Assembly: GCF_020687805.1 (NCBI RefSeq)
Contig: NZ_JAJEWQ010000003.1
Span: 795,736 to 859,735, forward strand
DNA length: 64,000 bases
Direction of reading: 5' to 3'
From: Planctobacterium marinum
GTDB lineage: Bacteria; Pseudomonadota; Gammaproteobacteria; Enterobacterales; Alteromonadaceae
Made by a program: the position numbers and the translations under genes. Under the pieces are notes generated by a model that was not told where the DNA came from, made no database searches, and saw only the letters and a list, made by a program, of their open reading frames with translations. Positions 36,650-44,420 of the stretch are shown in pieces (the first letter of the stretch is position 1; every line of letters starts with the position of its first letter).

Positions 36650-37246
36650 ATCTACTTTTTGACGTTTTTTGGATCAATTTTACAATATAACTTCGGTTAA
36701 CATCATCATATTACGTTCTATTACAATTTCGTCTCTACAAAATACGATGCTTTATTGTTTAACGGCATTGGTCTTTTAAAAATTAATACTAATGCAATGA
36801 AAAACAGACATTTGAGGCCAATTTGGCAGTTTAATTAGTGATATAAGATTAACACACAGAACTTACCACTGTCCCTTATAAATGTGTATATTTTTACATT
36901 TAACCTTTTGTTTTCTTTGTACAAGTATCGTAGGGCAGGCTCTTAAATTCAAGACTAATACAAAAATATTTGACACCATTCGCTTTTTAATCTGATCGCC
37001 AAGGCCTTTAAAAAAACGCTACACAGATAAAGATGCACTTGGCAAGCTATAGGGTTCGTGTCTACCTTGCGTGGAATCCTGGCTCACCCCCTGAATGTAG
37101 ATAGTAATAAAAAGGAGAATACCGCTAAATCAAGCATATTAAGTCTTGCCCAAAGCAACATCGCGTAAAAACAATAAGAACATTTTTTGTAAAGTAGTAA
37201 TCAGACCAGTTATCAACAAATTACACGGATAACTCAAGTGTTACTC
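36650..37246. other. AT-rich intergenic stretch upstream of the TIGR03032/giant-protein operon
   Basis: I find no supported gene in these 597 bp on either strand. The segment is strongly AT-rich and must contain the promoter of the minus-strand operon starting at 36649. It follows the unusually early stop of the subtilase gene, so part of it could be decayed coding sequence, but I could not recognise protein-like frames. Confidence 0.5.
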
Positions 37247-38431
37247 TTATTTCATCTCCGAAATTACGTCGGCGACCGCAAAAGTAGTGGACGAGGAAGT
37301 ACCTTCGTACAAAGATTCGGAGATACCATCAGAAGAAGTCGTGATAAATTCATGAGGATAGAAACCAACAACACATTCACCATAGTTGGAAAACGATGCT
37401 TTTTCACCTGAAGAATCACGAGAGCCGATGATCATTACACCATTAATCTGACTCAAGGCAGTCTCTTGACAGGCATTTTTATTTTTATTTCCCGCCGCGG
37501 CAATTATTAGACCGGGTGTTCCACGCTCTAATTGCCAGTCCAACAACCTCTTTAAGGGTTCAGGTAAATAACGTAGTGTCCAGCTGGCATTGACAACATC
37601 TGACGCCATCAACTGCGACAAGTAAAATGCCAAAACAAAATTAGATGTTTTGGCTTGTGTTAATCTTAACAACACAAATTCTGCGTCCGGCAATAACCCG
37701 GCCGGGATGTTACCTGTCTTTTGTGCAGCTAAAAGCCCCAATGCCATGGTTCCGTGAAAATCAGCTTCACTTCGAGGAGATGCATCCAGAGATTTATTGT
37801 CCAGGTCGTACTGAAATACCACTTTGGTTTTAGCCAGAGCGGGATGATTCAGGTTAAAACCATCGTCAATAATGGCAACCCTGGAAGTAACAAGAGACTC
37901 TTTGGTTTTATTGGCGGGGTTATTAAATGTTTTTGCAGAGGTTTTATGTAATGAGCCAGACGCTTTGTAATAACGCAATTGGATGAAATCAGGCTGAACA
38001 TTCAGCACCAAAGGCATCAATTTGACTTTATCGATTGCGGTTTGCAGGTCCCAGTCAGGTAATGATAAAAGCAGGATAACTGTCTCGTCAAACTCTGCCA
38101 ACGTAGTTTCGATTGAAGTACCTGATATTATTTCGCTCCAATCATTTTTAAGCAATTCCTTATTTCCTGTCACCACCAAATGTTTAGAGACTGCTACCTT
38201 TAGCTTTCTGGCTCCCGCATCAATGCCCGACGAAACCTCATAATAAGCAACATTTTCAGGCCCCGACTTTTGTTTTTCTTTAACTGCCAGCACCACCTTG
38301 CTCCCTAAATTTTCATATTCTATGGTTGAGGGAAACTGATGCCTGGACAAGGCTCGAGCTTCAACCACCTGACTGATTAAAGAGAAGGCTATTACCATCA
38401 ATATTCGTAACAAGGCTATCATTTTTTCCAT
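37247..38431 (-). CDS. Secreted subtilisin-like serine protease (S8) with a short C-terminus
   Basis: I place the start at ATG 38431 (394 residues); the frame is open to a TTG at 38455. A signal peptide (LLRILMVIAFSLISQVVEA) and a propeptide-like region of about 150 residues precede the catalytic domain. The triad is visible: Asp in VAIIDDGFNLNHP, His in DFHGTMALGLLAA, Ser in GTSSSTTFAVADV, with the oxyanion Asn in IIAAAGNKNKN. The protein stops about ten residues after the Ser motif, where S8 enzymes normally continue for some 40-60 residues, so it may be truncated or a compact variant. It lies between the tail-collar genes and the giant-protein operon, all on the minus strand. Confidence 0.85.
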   Translation of the reverse strand: MEKMIALLRILMVIAFSLISQVVEARALSRHQFPSTIEYENLGSKVVLAVKEKQKSGPENVAYYEVSSGIDAGARKLKVAVSKHLVVTGNKELLKNDWSEIISGTSIETTLAEFDETVILLLSLPDWDLQTAIDKVKLMPLVLNVQPDFIQLRYYKASGSLHKTSAKTFNNPANKTKESLVTSRVAIIDDGFNLNHPALAKTKVVFQYDLDNKSLDASPRSEADFHGTMALGLLAAQKTGNIPAGLLPDAEFVLLRLTQAKTSNFVLAFYLSQLMASDVVNASWTLRYLPEPLKRLLDWQLERGTPGLIIAAAGNKNKNACQETALSQINGVMIIGSRDSSGEKASFSNYGECVVGFYPHEFITTSSDGISESLYEGTSSSTTFAVADVISEMK

Positions 38432-38496
38432 AAGGATGAGTGCATAAGTATCCAATTAAAGAAACATTTTTAGCAAAGGTGTCATATTAGACCAAT

Positions 38497-38532
38497 AAAA
38501 AAATGCCTTATACTTTGCAGTATAAGGCATTT
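38497..38532 (-). terminator. Rho-independent terminator of the tail-collar operon
   Basis: A perfect 13-bp stem (38501-38513 with 38520-38532) with loop TTTGCA ends in a T run on the minus strand. It lies 35 bp after the stop of the last tail-collar gene and upstream of the subtilase gene. Confidence 0.93.
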
Positions 38533-38567
38533 CACCTCCGTTGTTCAGCGACTGTATTCTGAAAAAC

Positions 38568-39104
38568 TTAGCTTCTGGGAGGAAAAATTCCGTCCAGCGC
38601 CATCATAAAGTTGACCGTTAAAAAAGGTTGCCTATTTTCATGGGCACTATTCCCTCCGGTATTAGATATGGCAGAAGTAGACATATACTCCCCTGCAATC
38701 GGTGTAGTTGCAAAGGCCGATACTCCCGCACTACCAATTCTCATATTAGCAGGTACCACTGTAGAACCTGGCCCTGCAGTATTTTGAGGATTATCACCGT
38801 TTACTTTGCCATGAGAATGGGAAGGCAATTGAGACTTGTAAAGCTGCACAGCCTGATAGCCTCCAAACTGACCATGTTGCCTTGGGGTCAACCCAGGCCC
38901 CGTACCATCTCCCAACGGCACCCTGCTTTTGAGATTGGGAATGCCCATAGTCACTCGCCAATCACCACCATAGGTGGAGCCGATAATTGCGAATAATGCC
39001 TGGTACTGGGATATCGACATTAACTGCCCCTGACATAAGGCCCAATCTGCAATCGCAAAGTTGAATCCGGCCATTTGGATTTCTCCAATAAATGGATTTG
39101 CCAT
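38568..39104 (-). CDS. Tail-collar (microcystin-dependent-protein-like) protein, copy 3
   Basis: A 178-residue protein of the phage tail-collar fold (PF07484), as in MdpB-like proteins. The signature runs from EIQMAGFNFAIADWALCQGQ through SISQYQALFAIIGSTYGGDW and GIPNLKSRVPLGDGTGPGLT to QLPSHSHGK, with a distal Gly/Ser/Thr-rich segment and a terminal FMMALDGIFPPRS. No signal peptide is present. It is the last of three consecutive paralogues (30-bp gap to the previous) and is followed by a terminator. No other phage structural genes are nearby, so these are not a prophage tail. In family members the domain is a trimeric fibre tip; here its role is unknown. Confidence 0.9.
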   Translation of the reverse strand: MANPFIGEIQMAGFNFAIADWALCQGQLMSISQYQALFAIIGSTYGGDWRVTMGIPNLKSRVPLGDGTGPGLTPRQHGQFGGYQAVQLYKSQLPSHSHGKVNGDNPQNTAGPGSTVVPANMRIGSAGVSAFATTPIAGEYMSTSAISNTGGNSAHENRQPFLTVNFMMALDGIFPPRS

Positions 39105-39134
39105 TTGAAACTCCTTGAATAAATTTGGTTAACG

Positions 39135-39668
39135 TTACGAGCGGCTCGGATAAAGACCCTGAATACAAATGATAAAACTCAGGCAATTCCAAGGCATCAT
39201 ATTCTCATGAGATGTGCCGCTACCGCTGTTTTGAACCTGATTATCGGCCATCTCAATAGGCGTATCACCCGCAGCAAATGTTTTATAAGCTAAACCTGTC
39301 TGGTTGGTCATATTAGCTAAAACATTATCCACTGGAGTATTTGAGGTAGCATCGTTATTACTCGCTTGAAGTGTATGAGTGTGAGCAGGCATTTCACCTA
39401 AGGTCAACGACACTGCTTCCAAACCATATCGCTGCCCTATTGCTCTTGGTGTCAGGCCCGGCCCTATGCCTTGGTGCACAGGAATGCGGCCTCGCAAATC
39501 TGGCAAACCAAAACTAGTGCGCCCATCGCCACCATAGTAAGTACCCAGCAATGAATACAGAGTCGAATTGCTACTAATACTCAATATCTGACCGTCACAA
39601 AAAGACCACTTGGCTGGGGCATAGGTACCCCCAAAAATTCGAATTTCTCCGTAATAACCTTCTGACAT
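39135..39668 (-). CDS. Tail-collar (microcystin-dependent-protein-like) protein, copy 2
   Basis: A 177-residue paralogue and the closest of the three to the family consensus: EIRIFGGTYAPAKWSFCDGQ, LGTYYGGDGRTSFGLPDLRG, RIPVHQGIGPGLTPRAIGQ, GEMPAHTHTLQAS, and a C-terminal FIICIQGLYPSRS. It starts 12 bp after copy 1. The single cysteine of the CDGQ motif is shared by all three copies. The middle region after HTH is variable and rich in Asn and Thr, the kind of segment that differs between fibre proteins with different targets. Confidence 0.92.
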   Translation of the reverse strand: MSEGYYGEIRIFGGTYAPAKWSFCDGQILSISSNSTLYSLLGTYYGGDGRTSFGLPDLRGRIPVHQGIGPGLTPRAIGQRYGLEAVSLTLGEMPAHTHTLQASNNDATSNTPVDNVLANMTNQTGLAYKTFAAGDTPIEMADNQVQNSGSGTSHENMMPWNCLSFIICIQGLYPSRS

Positions 39669-39680
39669 GATTCGCTCCTG

Positions 39681-40208
39681 TTAATTGCGGGGTGGGAAAA
39701 GACCAGAGATACACAATACAAAATTAACTACCTGAGTCGGCTGTAAATTGGTATGTGCCTGGTTGCCACCTGCAGAGGTAGGCAGTGACTGCTGGTTTAA
39801 CTCAACAAGGTTATTTGCAGGAGTGTAGACGTTAGCAGGTACACCAGACATAGTCGCGATGGCAAATGCCCGACCTGAGATCCCGGCTTTATCGCCTTCG
39901 GCATCAGTTACAGCCAGAGCGTGGCTGTGACCAGGCATTGTGGCCGTGGTCAGCACTACATCTTCTAGTCCCGCCTTTGCCCCGAGGTCATCAATGCCAG
40001 GATTCAAGCCCATTGGGGTTCTGCCACGTAAGTCAGGGTAACCAAAAGTAGATTGTCCGTTGCCACCGTAGGCTACGCCCAATAAGGCAAATAAAGCGCT
40101 ATTTTGCGAAATCTGGGTAATTTGACCATCACACTTGGCCCAATCAACTGGTGCCCAGTTGAAGCCTGTAATTGAGATTTGCCCCAGAAAAGGGTCAATC
40201 ATCGCCAT
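39681..40208 (-). CDS. Tail-collar (microcystin-dependent-protein-like) protein, copy 1
   Basis: A 175-residue paralogue: GQISITGFNWAPVDWAKCDG, ALFALLGVAYGGNGQSTFGY, PDLRGRTPMGLNPG, TATMPGHSHALAV and a terminal FVLCISGLFPPRN. Like the others it has no signal peptide and a conserved hydrophobic end followed by a P-P/S-R-N/S tail. The 63-bp gap to the upstream small gene, the 12-bp and 30-bp gaps downstream, and one terminator after the third copy support a four-gene operon. Family members respond to microcystin in cyanobacterial studies, but no such function can be inferred here. Confidence 0.92.
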   Translation of the reverse strand: MAMIDPFLGQISITGFNWAPVDWAKCDGQITQISQNSALFALLGVAYGGNGQSTFGYPDLRGRTPMGLNPGIDDLGAKAGLEDVVLTTATMPGHSHALAVTDAEGDKAGISGRAFAIATMSGVPANVYTPANNLVELNQQSLPTSAGGNQAHTNLQPTQVVNFVLCISGLFPPRN

Positions 40209-40271
40209 AAAAATTCTCCTAATCCTAAATAAGTTGAATCCGAAACGAGTAAATGTTCAAACGAATACGGT

Positions 40272-40610
40272 TTAGTTGCTAAGTTTTGACCGATCGTAGG
40301 AACAGCAAAATTCAAGGTTTTCGGCATCGTTTGGGCTGCCATAAAGGCATACTTCACCGAGAGTATCGTGCTTTAATATATAGTGATGTTCCGGCGTTGC
40401 CTGTTTGGGCTCAACTTTAAACACGACTTTAAATGCTTCCCATTGTTCACCGTTGCAAGCACCTTGTTCGCACTTAATCATAGGAGCTTCAAACGTTTCT
40501 ATAATCTCACCTTCACCATCAGAGACCGGATTTCCATCGACATCAGATAACTGAAGGGTGAATGTTTCCTCGACCAACTTGGAAACATCCTTATAACGAA
40601 AATTCTCCAT
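40272..40610 (-). CDS. Small conserved companion of the tail-collar genes, function unknown
   Basis: A 112-residue acidic protein with no signal peptide. The visible pattern is an N-terminal beta segment (FTLQLSDVDGNPV), a central FKVVFKVEPKQATPEHHYILK stretch (about residues 63-84), and HDTLGEVCLYGSPNDAE near the end; five cysteines are present. The layout recalls the DUF6916-like small proteins that often precede tail-collar genes, though I assign this from pattern memory only. It is the first gene of the operon with the three tail-collar proteins and may be an accessory or assembly partner. Confidence 0.65.
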   Translation of the reverse strand: MENFRYKDVSKLVEETFTLQLSDVDGNPVSDGEGEIIETFEAPMIKCEQGACNGEQWEAFKVVFKVEPKQATPEHHYILKHDTLGEVCLYGSPNDAENLEFCCSYDRSKLSN

Positions 40611-40876
40611 ACCACCTCCTTAAAACCAATTAAAATTCTTTATTTACAAATAAAAACAGATAACGCCTACATCACGATGTGGAGTACACTTTTTTATTCC
40701 AGCTGATGCACTTAAAGCGTAGACAACAAAGCTTTTTACATCCAAAAATGTGAGCGTTTTATTTTCACTTTAAGACGCTGAATTTAAAAACAGCTATAAA
40801 CACACTGACAATTTACCATTAAACAAAAACCAACCATTAAAATTTACGAAACTCCTATCCATGAGCTAATTTCAAT

Positions 40877-41392
40877 TTAAGAAAACGTTGTTTGAAAAAC
40901 ATTCAACTCAGGCTTCCAGGTCATTAAAATGTACATATCATCTTCCTGTTCAACCACAAAACCCAGCTTCACATAGAGCTTAAAAGCACCAGGATTGTTG
41001 CGCGCCACGGTTAACGTCATTGGCACCTTCGATTGCTCTGCGGCAACCATCAACGAACGGATAATGACTTCACCAAATCCGAGGCCCCTGGCCTGAGGTA
41101 AAAAAGCGATTTCCACAAGTCTTACTTCATTGTGGCCAAAATCTACGGTCACTTTGCCAATAAGCTCGTGGTGTTTCTCAATGACAAAATACATTGCATT
41201 GGGATACTGCTGACCATAACCTTCGGTCTGGGCTCGTAACTGCATCTCAACAATCTGCTTTATATAATCTTCTTCAGCGTCAATGAGTAACAGATCCTGA
41301 CGCACGGACTCATGAAGCATGGCCAGAAACGGTTTATCTTTATCTTGAGCAGGCCGCATATGAAGGCCTTCGGGTATATTTAAATTGTTCAC
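40877..41392 (-). CDS. GNAT-family N-acetyltransferase
   Basis: A GNAT-fold acetyltransferase of about 171 residues. Motif A is AFLPQARGLGFGEVIIRSLM, carrying the QxxGxG acetyl-CoA phosphate loop, and motif B is TVARNNPGAFKLYVKLGFV. The frame opens at adjacent TTG and GTG codons (41395, 41392); an ATG at 41359 is possible but would cut the first strand. It follows the hydroxylase-methyltransferase fusion by 44 bp on the same strand, so the two are likely cotranscribed. Its acceptor may be a protein amine of the neighbouring system or a small molecule; the sequence does not decide. Confidence 0.85.
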   Translation of the reverse strand: MNNLNIPEGLHMRPAQDKDKPFLAMLHESVRQDLLLIDAEEDYIKQIVEMQLRAQTEGYGQQYPNAMYFVIEKHHELIGKVTVDFGHNEVRLVEIAFLPQARGLGFGEVIIRSLMVAAEQSKVPMTLTVARNNPGAFKLYVKLGFVVEQEDDMYILMTWKPELNVFQTTFS

Positions 41393-41436
41393 CAACTAAA
41401 CTCTTTTTTTACCTTTAAAAACACACATAGTTAAAA

Positions 41437-43365
41437 TCAAACACTCATAAATAGCTTATTAGCTTCTTCGATTTTAATTTGCTCGTAACTATTTGCCTGG
41501 CGACTAAACCAGTCTTCAAATTCTTGCAACGTTGGATAGCCATTGGTCATAAAATTCATTATGTTGAAACAAGGTATTTCAAAAAAATTACAAAATGCCA
41601 CATCCTGTTCAAACTCCTTCTGCAGTCCTTGCGCATCGTAATGAGGTGTGGACATCAACCGGTATTTACTCCAGAGTCGGGGTAAATATACCAACCCTTT
41701 CTCGCTCTTTTCGTCTGCTTGTAAAACCGGTTGTTTTGCAAAATAATCGGGTAGTTGCACCTCCCAAACAGGCGCTTCATTGATCACGTACCGGTACTTT
41801 ACAATGTCACCTGACCCGCCCTGGAAATGCATTCGGGCGCTAGCAGTACATAAGCTGCTTTGCTGTAAGTCCAGGTAGTGTTCTTTGTAAACAATAATAT
41901 CTGTTACCTGATAAAACCGGTCGATAATGCCCTGTACTTCGGGAAGCTCGAATTCAAAATTCAGAGGTTCCTGCTCACCACGATGAATCGCGGCTGCGGT
42001 CTCGCGATTTAAATGGAGTAAATCGGCCAATTTAAAGGGAAGGCCAGATTTATCCCCAAACGATCCGATTTTTTCGGCGTCGAAGACGGAGGCCGGCTCA
42101 CCCATCCAAATACTGGTTCTGATGTTTTCGGGGATCAACTTGCCGTCAGGTTTCAAAAACTGCTGTAAGTGAGAAAAAATGGTAACTTGAGGTTCTCTGC
42201 ACAGAAAGCCACTCATGGTCTCTGAAATGAGTAAATCAAAGCGATGGTCTTCTGGTGGACACCACTTGGTGGCATCAGCACAATGGATCGTCACCCTATC
42301 TTCGACATCCAACTGTTGCAGTACTTTTTGCAATGCCGTGACGTTTTCAGGATGAATATCGAGGCAAGTCACATGGACAGGGACTTTTTTCAATCCCGGT
42401 AGCAGTGGTGTCAGAATAGAACCCCATGGTCCCGTGCCAGCATAAAGAATTTTGATGGGTTCAATATACCCTTCGCCACTGCTCAAACGAGACGCCAAAA
42501 TATCTGTTATAGCTGCCTGATTTGCCAATAAAAAGGTCTGGGTTCTGATGGGTTCCACCTGGCATTTAGCGGCCTGTAATGGTGATATTGCAACACCTGC
42601 GCCTGTGTCGATGTCATCCCAATTGTTCATGTCGTCATCGAGGACGATGTCAGTCCAGGCACTGTAGATATCCGCCATTTGCTTAACAACCGGCATCAAG
42701 GCGACAAAGTCTTTCTCCCCCTGAAGCAGTTTTTTAGTGAGCTCTGCTAAACACTGTGCAGTTGGAGCAGTTTGGCTAGTAATTAGACTCGCTTCGTCAA
42801 ATTGAGACATCAGCCAATCATTGGGTTGTATATCCATCACCAAATGCAGGCGTTCGGTTTCACTGTCATTTATTACTGAATGTTCCAAATTGGCATTTAC
42901 ATACCACAGTTCCCCCACCTTCATATCCAGAGGCTTTCCATCGGAATAAAACTGAACTTCAGCGGCGGTAAGAATTGGGATGTGTAATCTTGCGGCTTGC
43001 TTTTCAATACACAAATCGTTATCACGGTGCGGAAGAATCTTAGCACCTTTACCTAACATCATAAGCCGCACAGATTTTTTGGGGGCTTGTATCTGAGACA
43101 ACAACTCATTAATAACAGGTAATTTTTCCAGAACGGGTAAATTTACCCAGACGCCATTACTGTGGATTTGATTTGCTTGTAAAATAACGTTGGCATTTTC
43201 GTGATCCGCGAGTGCCCTTAGTGGCAAGAGCCGCCATTCTCCATGATAAACATCAGCATTAACATGGTCTGACCAGTATTCATCCGCCAATGTAAGCAAC
43301 TCTCGCTTTAGTTTCTCAGCATCAAAACTCAGTAACGTGTCTAACTTCTGTGACGCTATCGCCAA
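41437..43365 (-). CDS. Fusion of Asp/Asn beta-hydroxylase-like domain with PRMT-like methyltransferase
   Basis: A 642-residue two-enzyme fusion. Residues about 70-185 form an Asp/Asn beta-hydroxylase-like double-stranded beta-helix: His113 and Asp115 (HRDND) and His162 (LEHSVIND) would bind Fe(II), and Arg172 (TERLHLVMDI) would bind 2-oxoglutarate. Residues about 295-640 form a class I SAM methyltransferase: motif I is ILYAGTGPWG (about 303-312), an acidic loop CLDIHPENV follows, and the segment LLISETMSGFLCREPQ (about 376-391) has the two glutamates of the PRMT double-E loop. A beta-barrel-like C-terminal part also fits the arginine methyltransferase class. Both domains look catalytically intact. 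The protein has no signal peptide, so it would act on cytoplasmic substrates, perhaps products of the neighbouring genes. Confidence 0.85.
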   Translation of the reverse strand: MAIASQKLDTLLSFDAEKLKRELLTLADEYWSDHVNADVYHGEWRLLPLRALADHENANVILQANQIHSNGVWVNLPVLEKLPVINELLSQIQAPKKSVRLMMLGKGAKILPHRDNDLCIEKQAARLHIPILTAAEVQFYSDGKPLDMKVGELWYVNANLEHSVINDSETERLHLVMDIQPNDWLMSQFDEASLITSQTAPTAQCLAELTKKLLQGEKDFVALMPVVKQMADIYSAWTDIVLDDDMNNWDDIDTGAGVAISPLQAAKCQVEPIRTQTFLLANQAAITDILASRLSSGEGYIEPIKILYAGTGPWGSILTPLLPGLKKVPVHVTCLDIHPENVTALQKVLQQLDVEDRVTIHCADATKWCPPEDHRFDLLISETMSGFLCREPQVTIFSHLQQFLKPDGKLIPENIRTSIWMGEPASVFDAEKIGSFGDKSGLPFKLADLLHLNRETAAAIHRGEQEPLNFEFELPEVQGIIDRFYQVTDIIVYKEHYLDLQQSSLCTASARMHFQGGSGDIVKYRYVINEAPVWEVQLPDYFAKQPVLQADEKSEKGLVYLPRLWSKYRLMSTPHYDAQGLQKEFEQDVAFCNFFEIPCFNIMNFMTNGYPTLQEFEDWFSRQANSYEQIKIEEANKLFMSV

Positions 43366-43580
43366 AACAGTCTCCTTACCTGATCCATGTTCAATAAGTC
43401 ATTCAACTTGATGCACTGCACTACTCGTATACGCGCGTCGAATTGTGAATAAAACTAGACCCATATTGGTATATTTGCCAATATTTTTTAATATTTATTA
43501 AAATGCGTTATTTTTATAGCACGACTCCTATTTCAATCCACATTACGCCTCATTACAAACTTGGGGGATAGAGTAAGATA

Positions 43581-44099
43581 ATGAGCCTGACTCAAGAAGA
43601 TATCGGTTATTTAACGTCTCTCAGTTGCGGGAAATGTGACATGCAACACGAGAGGATTGCGTATCACAGGAACAGTAAAATACCGCTAAGCAATGCCGTT
43701 GCCGAGCATGGTTTTGCGCGGGTTGGGCTATGTCCTACCGCAGGGCGACTTGTGAATCTTACCTGCGCTCACACCTCATCTCGATGCAAATTAGTTAACC
43801 TAATCAAAAAAATACCAGACGACCTGGTAGCACCACAGACGAGAGAGGGTTGGATTAGAGATATAAAAGACATCGATTTTAAGATTGTCAGCCTTGATGT
43901 ACAAAAAAGTGATTTGGAAGTCCGTCACGCCAAGGTGAAAAAAGCACAGCTTAGCAACGAGACCCCGGAAGGTAAGTCAGAAATCAAAGAGATTGAAAAG
44001 CGTATTGAACAGGTAGTCACAAATTACCATGTCCAGGTCACCGCGATGAGTAACTTGCAAGAGAAGATAAATCGCACAATCAGTGTTAGAGAGTGCTGA
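43581..44099 (+). CDS. Hypothetical protein with CxxC motif and C-terminal coiled coil
   Basis: This 172-residue frame is the only plus-strand gene in the island. I do not recognise a family. The N-terminal half has Cys at SCGKCDMQH, GLCPTAG, LTCAHTSSRC, a pattern that could bind a metal, with a His-rich context. The C-terminal half (about 95-170) is Lys/Glu-rich, with heptad-like DIDFKIVSLDVQKSDLEV and KSEIKEIEKRIEQVV, suggesting a coiled coil. The ATG at 43581 has only a weak upstream AAGA. Transcription would be divergent from the hydroxylase fusion and convergent with the decayed oxygenase. Confidence 0.55.
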   Translation: MSLTQEDIGYLTSLSCGKCDMQHERIAYHRNSKIPLSNAVAEHGFARVGLCPTAGRLVNLTCAHTSSRCKLVNLIKKIPDDLVAPQTREGWIRDIKDIDFKIVSLDVQKSDLEVRHAKVKKAQLSNETPEGKSEIKEIEKRIEQVVTNYHVQVTAMSNLQEKINRTISVREC

Positions 44100-44104
44100 T
44101 ACAA

Positions 44105-44420
44105 CTACTTCCCATTGATCCAGCCGGTGATGCCGTAACTATAATTCTCAGCAAAGGGGGTTACATAGGTCACTGATTGAGGCAATGTCACATCTAGCAA
44201 TACCAGGCTATTAAACAAAGGCAACCAGGTTTCAGAGGAAGTGATATCCGCTGAAAAAATGGCAAAAGTCCGCCCCAATCGGGATGCCAATTGTTAGAAA
44301 AGTTAAACACGTAAGCAATTTTGCGAACTTCTGCCTGGTTCACGTCATAATGGGCGGTTAAAAAGCTGCCTGATAGTCGGTCAAATCAACCATTATTTAA
44401 TGCATCGTGCACAAGCATTA
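44105..44420 (-). pseudogene. Decayed C-terminal part of a 2OG-Fe(II) oxygenase (prolyl-hydroxylase type)
   Basis: Joining two frames gives an about 100-residue match to the C-terminal half of SM-20/Tpa1-type 2OG oxygenases. One frame reads FDRLSGSFLTAHYDVNQ, then KIAYVFNFSNNWHPDWGGLL; the other continues SADITSSETWLP, FNSLVLLDVTLPQSVTYVTP and YGITGWINGK. The break falls at an A6 run on the plus strand (44254-44259), where one base seems lost. An in-frame TGA lies before FDRL, and the N-terminal half is missing because the metalloprotease gene ends at 44418. The distal Fe-binding His appears replaced by Gln (LPQSV for a PxHSV motif) and the usual 2OG Arg by Ser (NYSYGITGW). This is a decayed gene. 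Confidence 0.8.

Noticed and set aside
38568-40208. A prophage or tailocin, suggested by the tail-collar domains
   Set aside because: No tape-measure, sheath, baseplate, capsid, lysis or integrase gene is present, and the neighbours are cellular enzymes.
44105-44290. A separate 61-residue gene
   Set aside because: Its sequence continues an upstream frame as one oxygenase, so it is the tail of a broken gene rather than a gene of its own.
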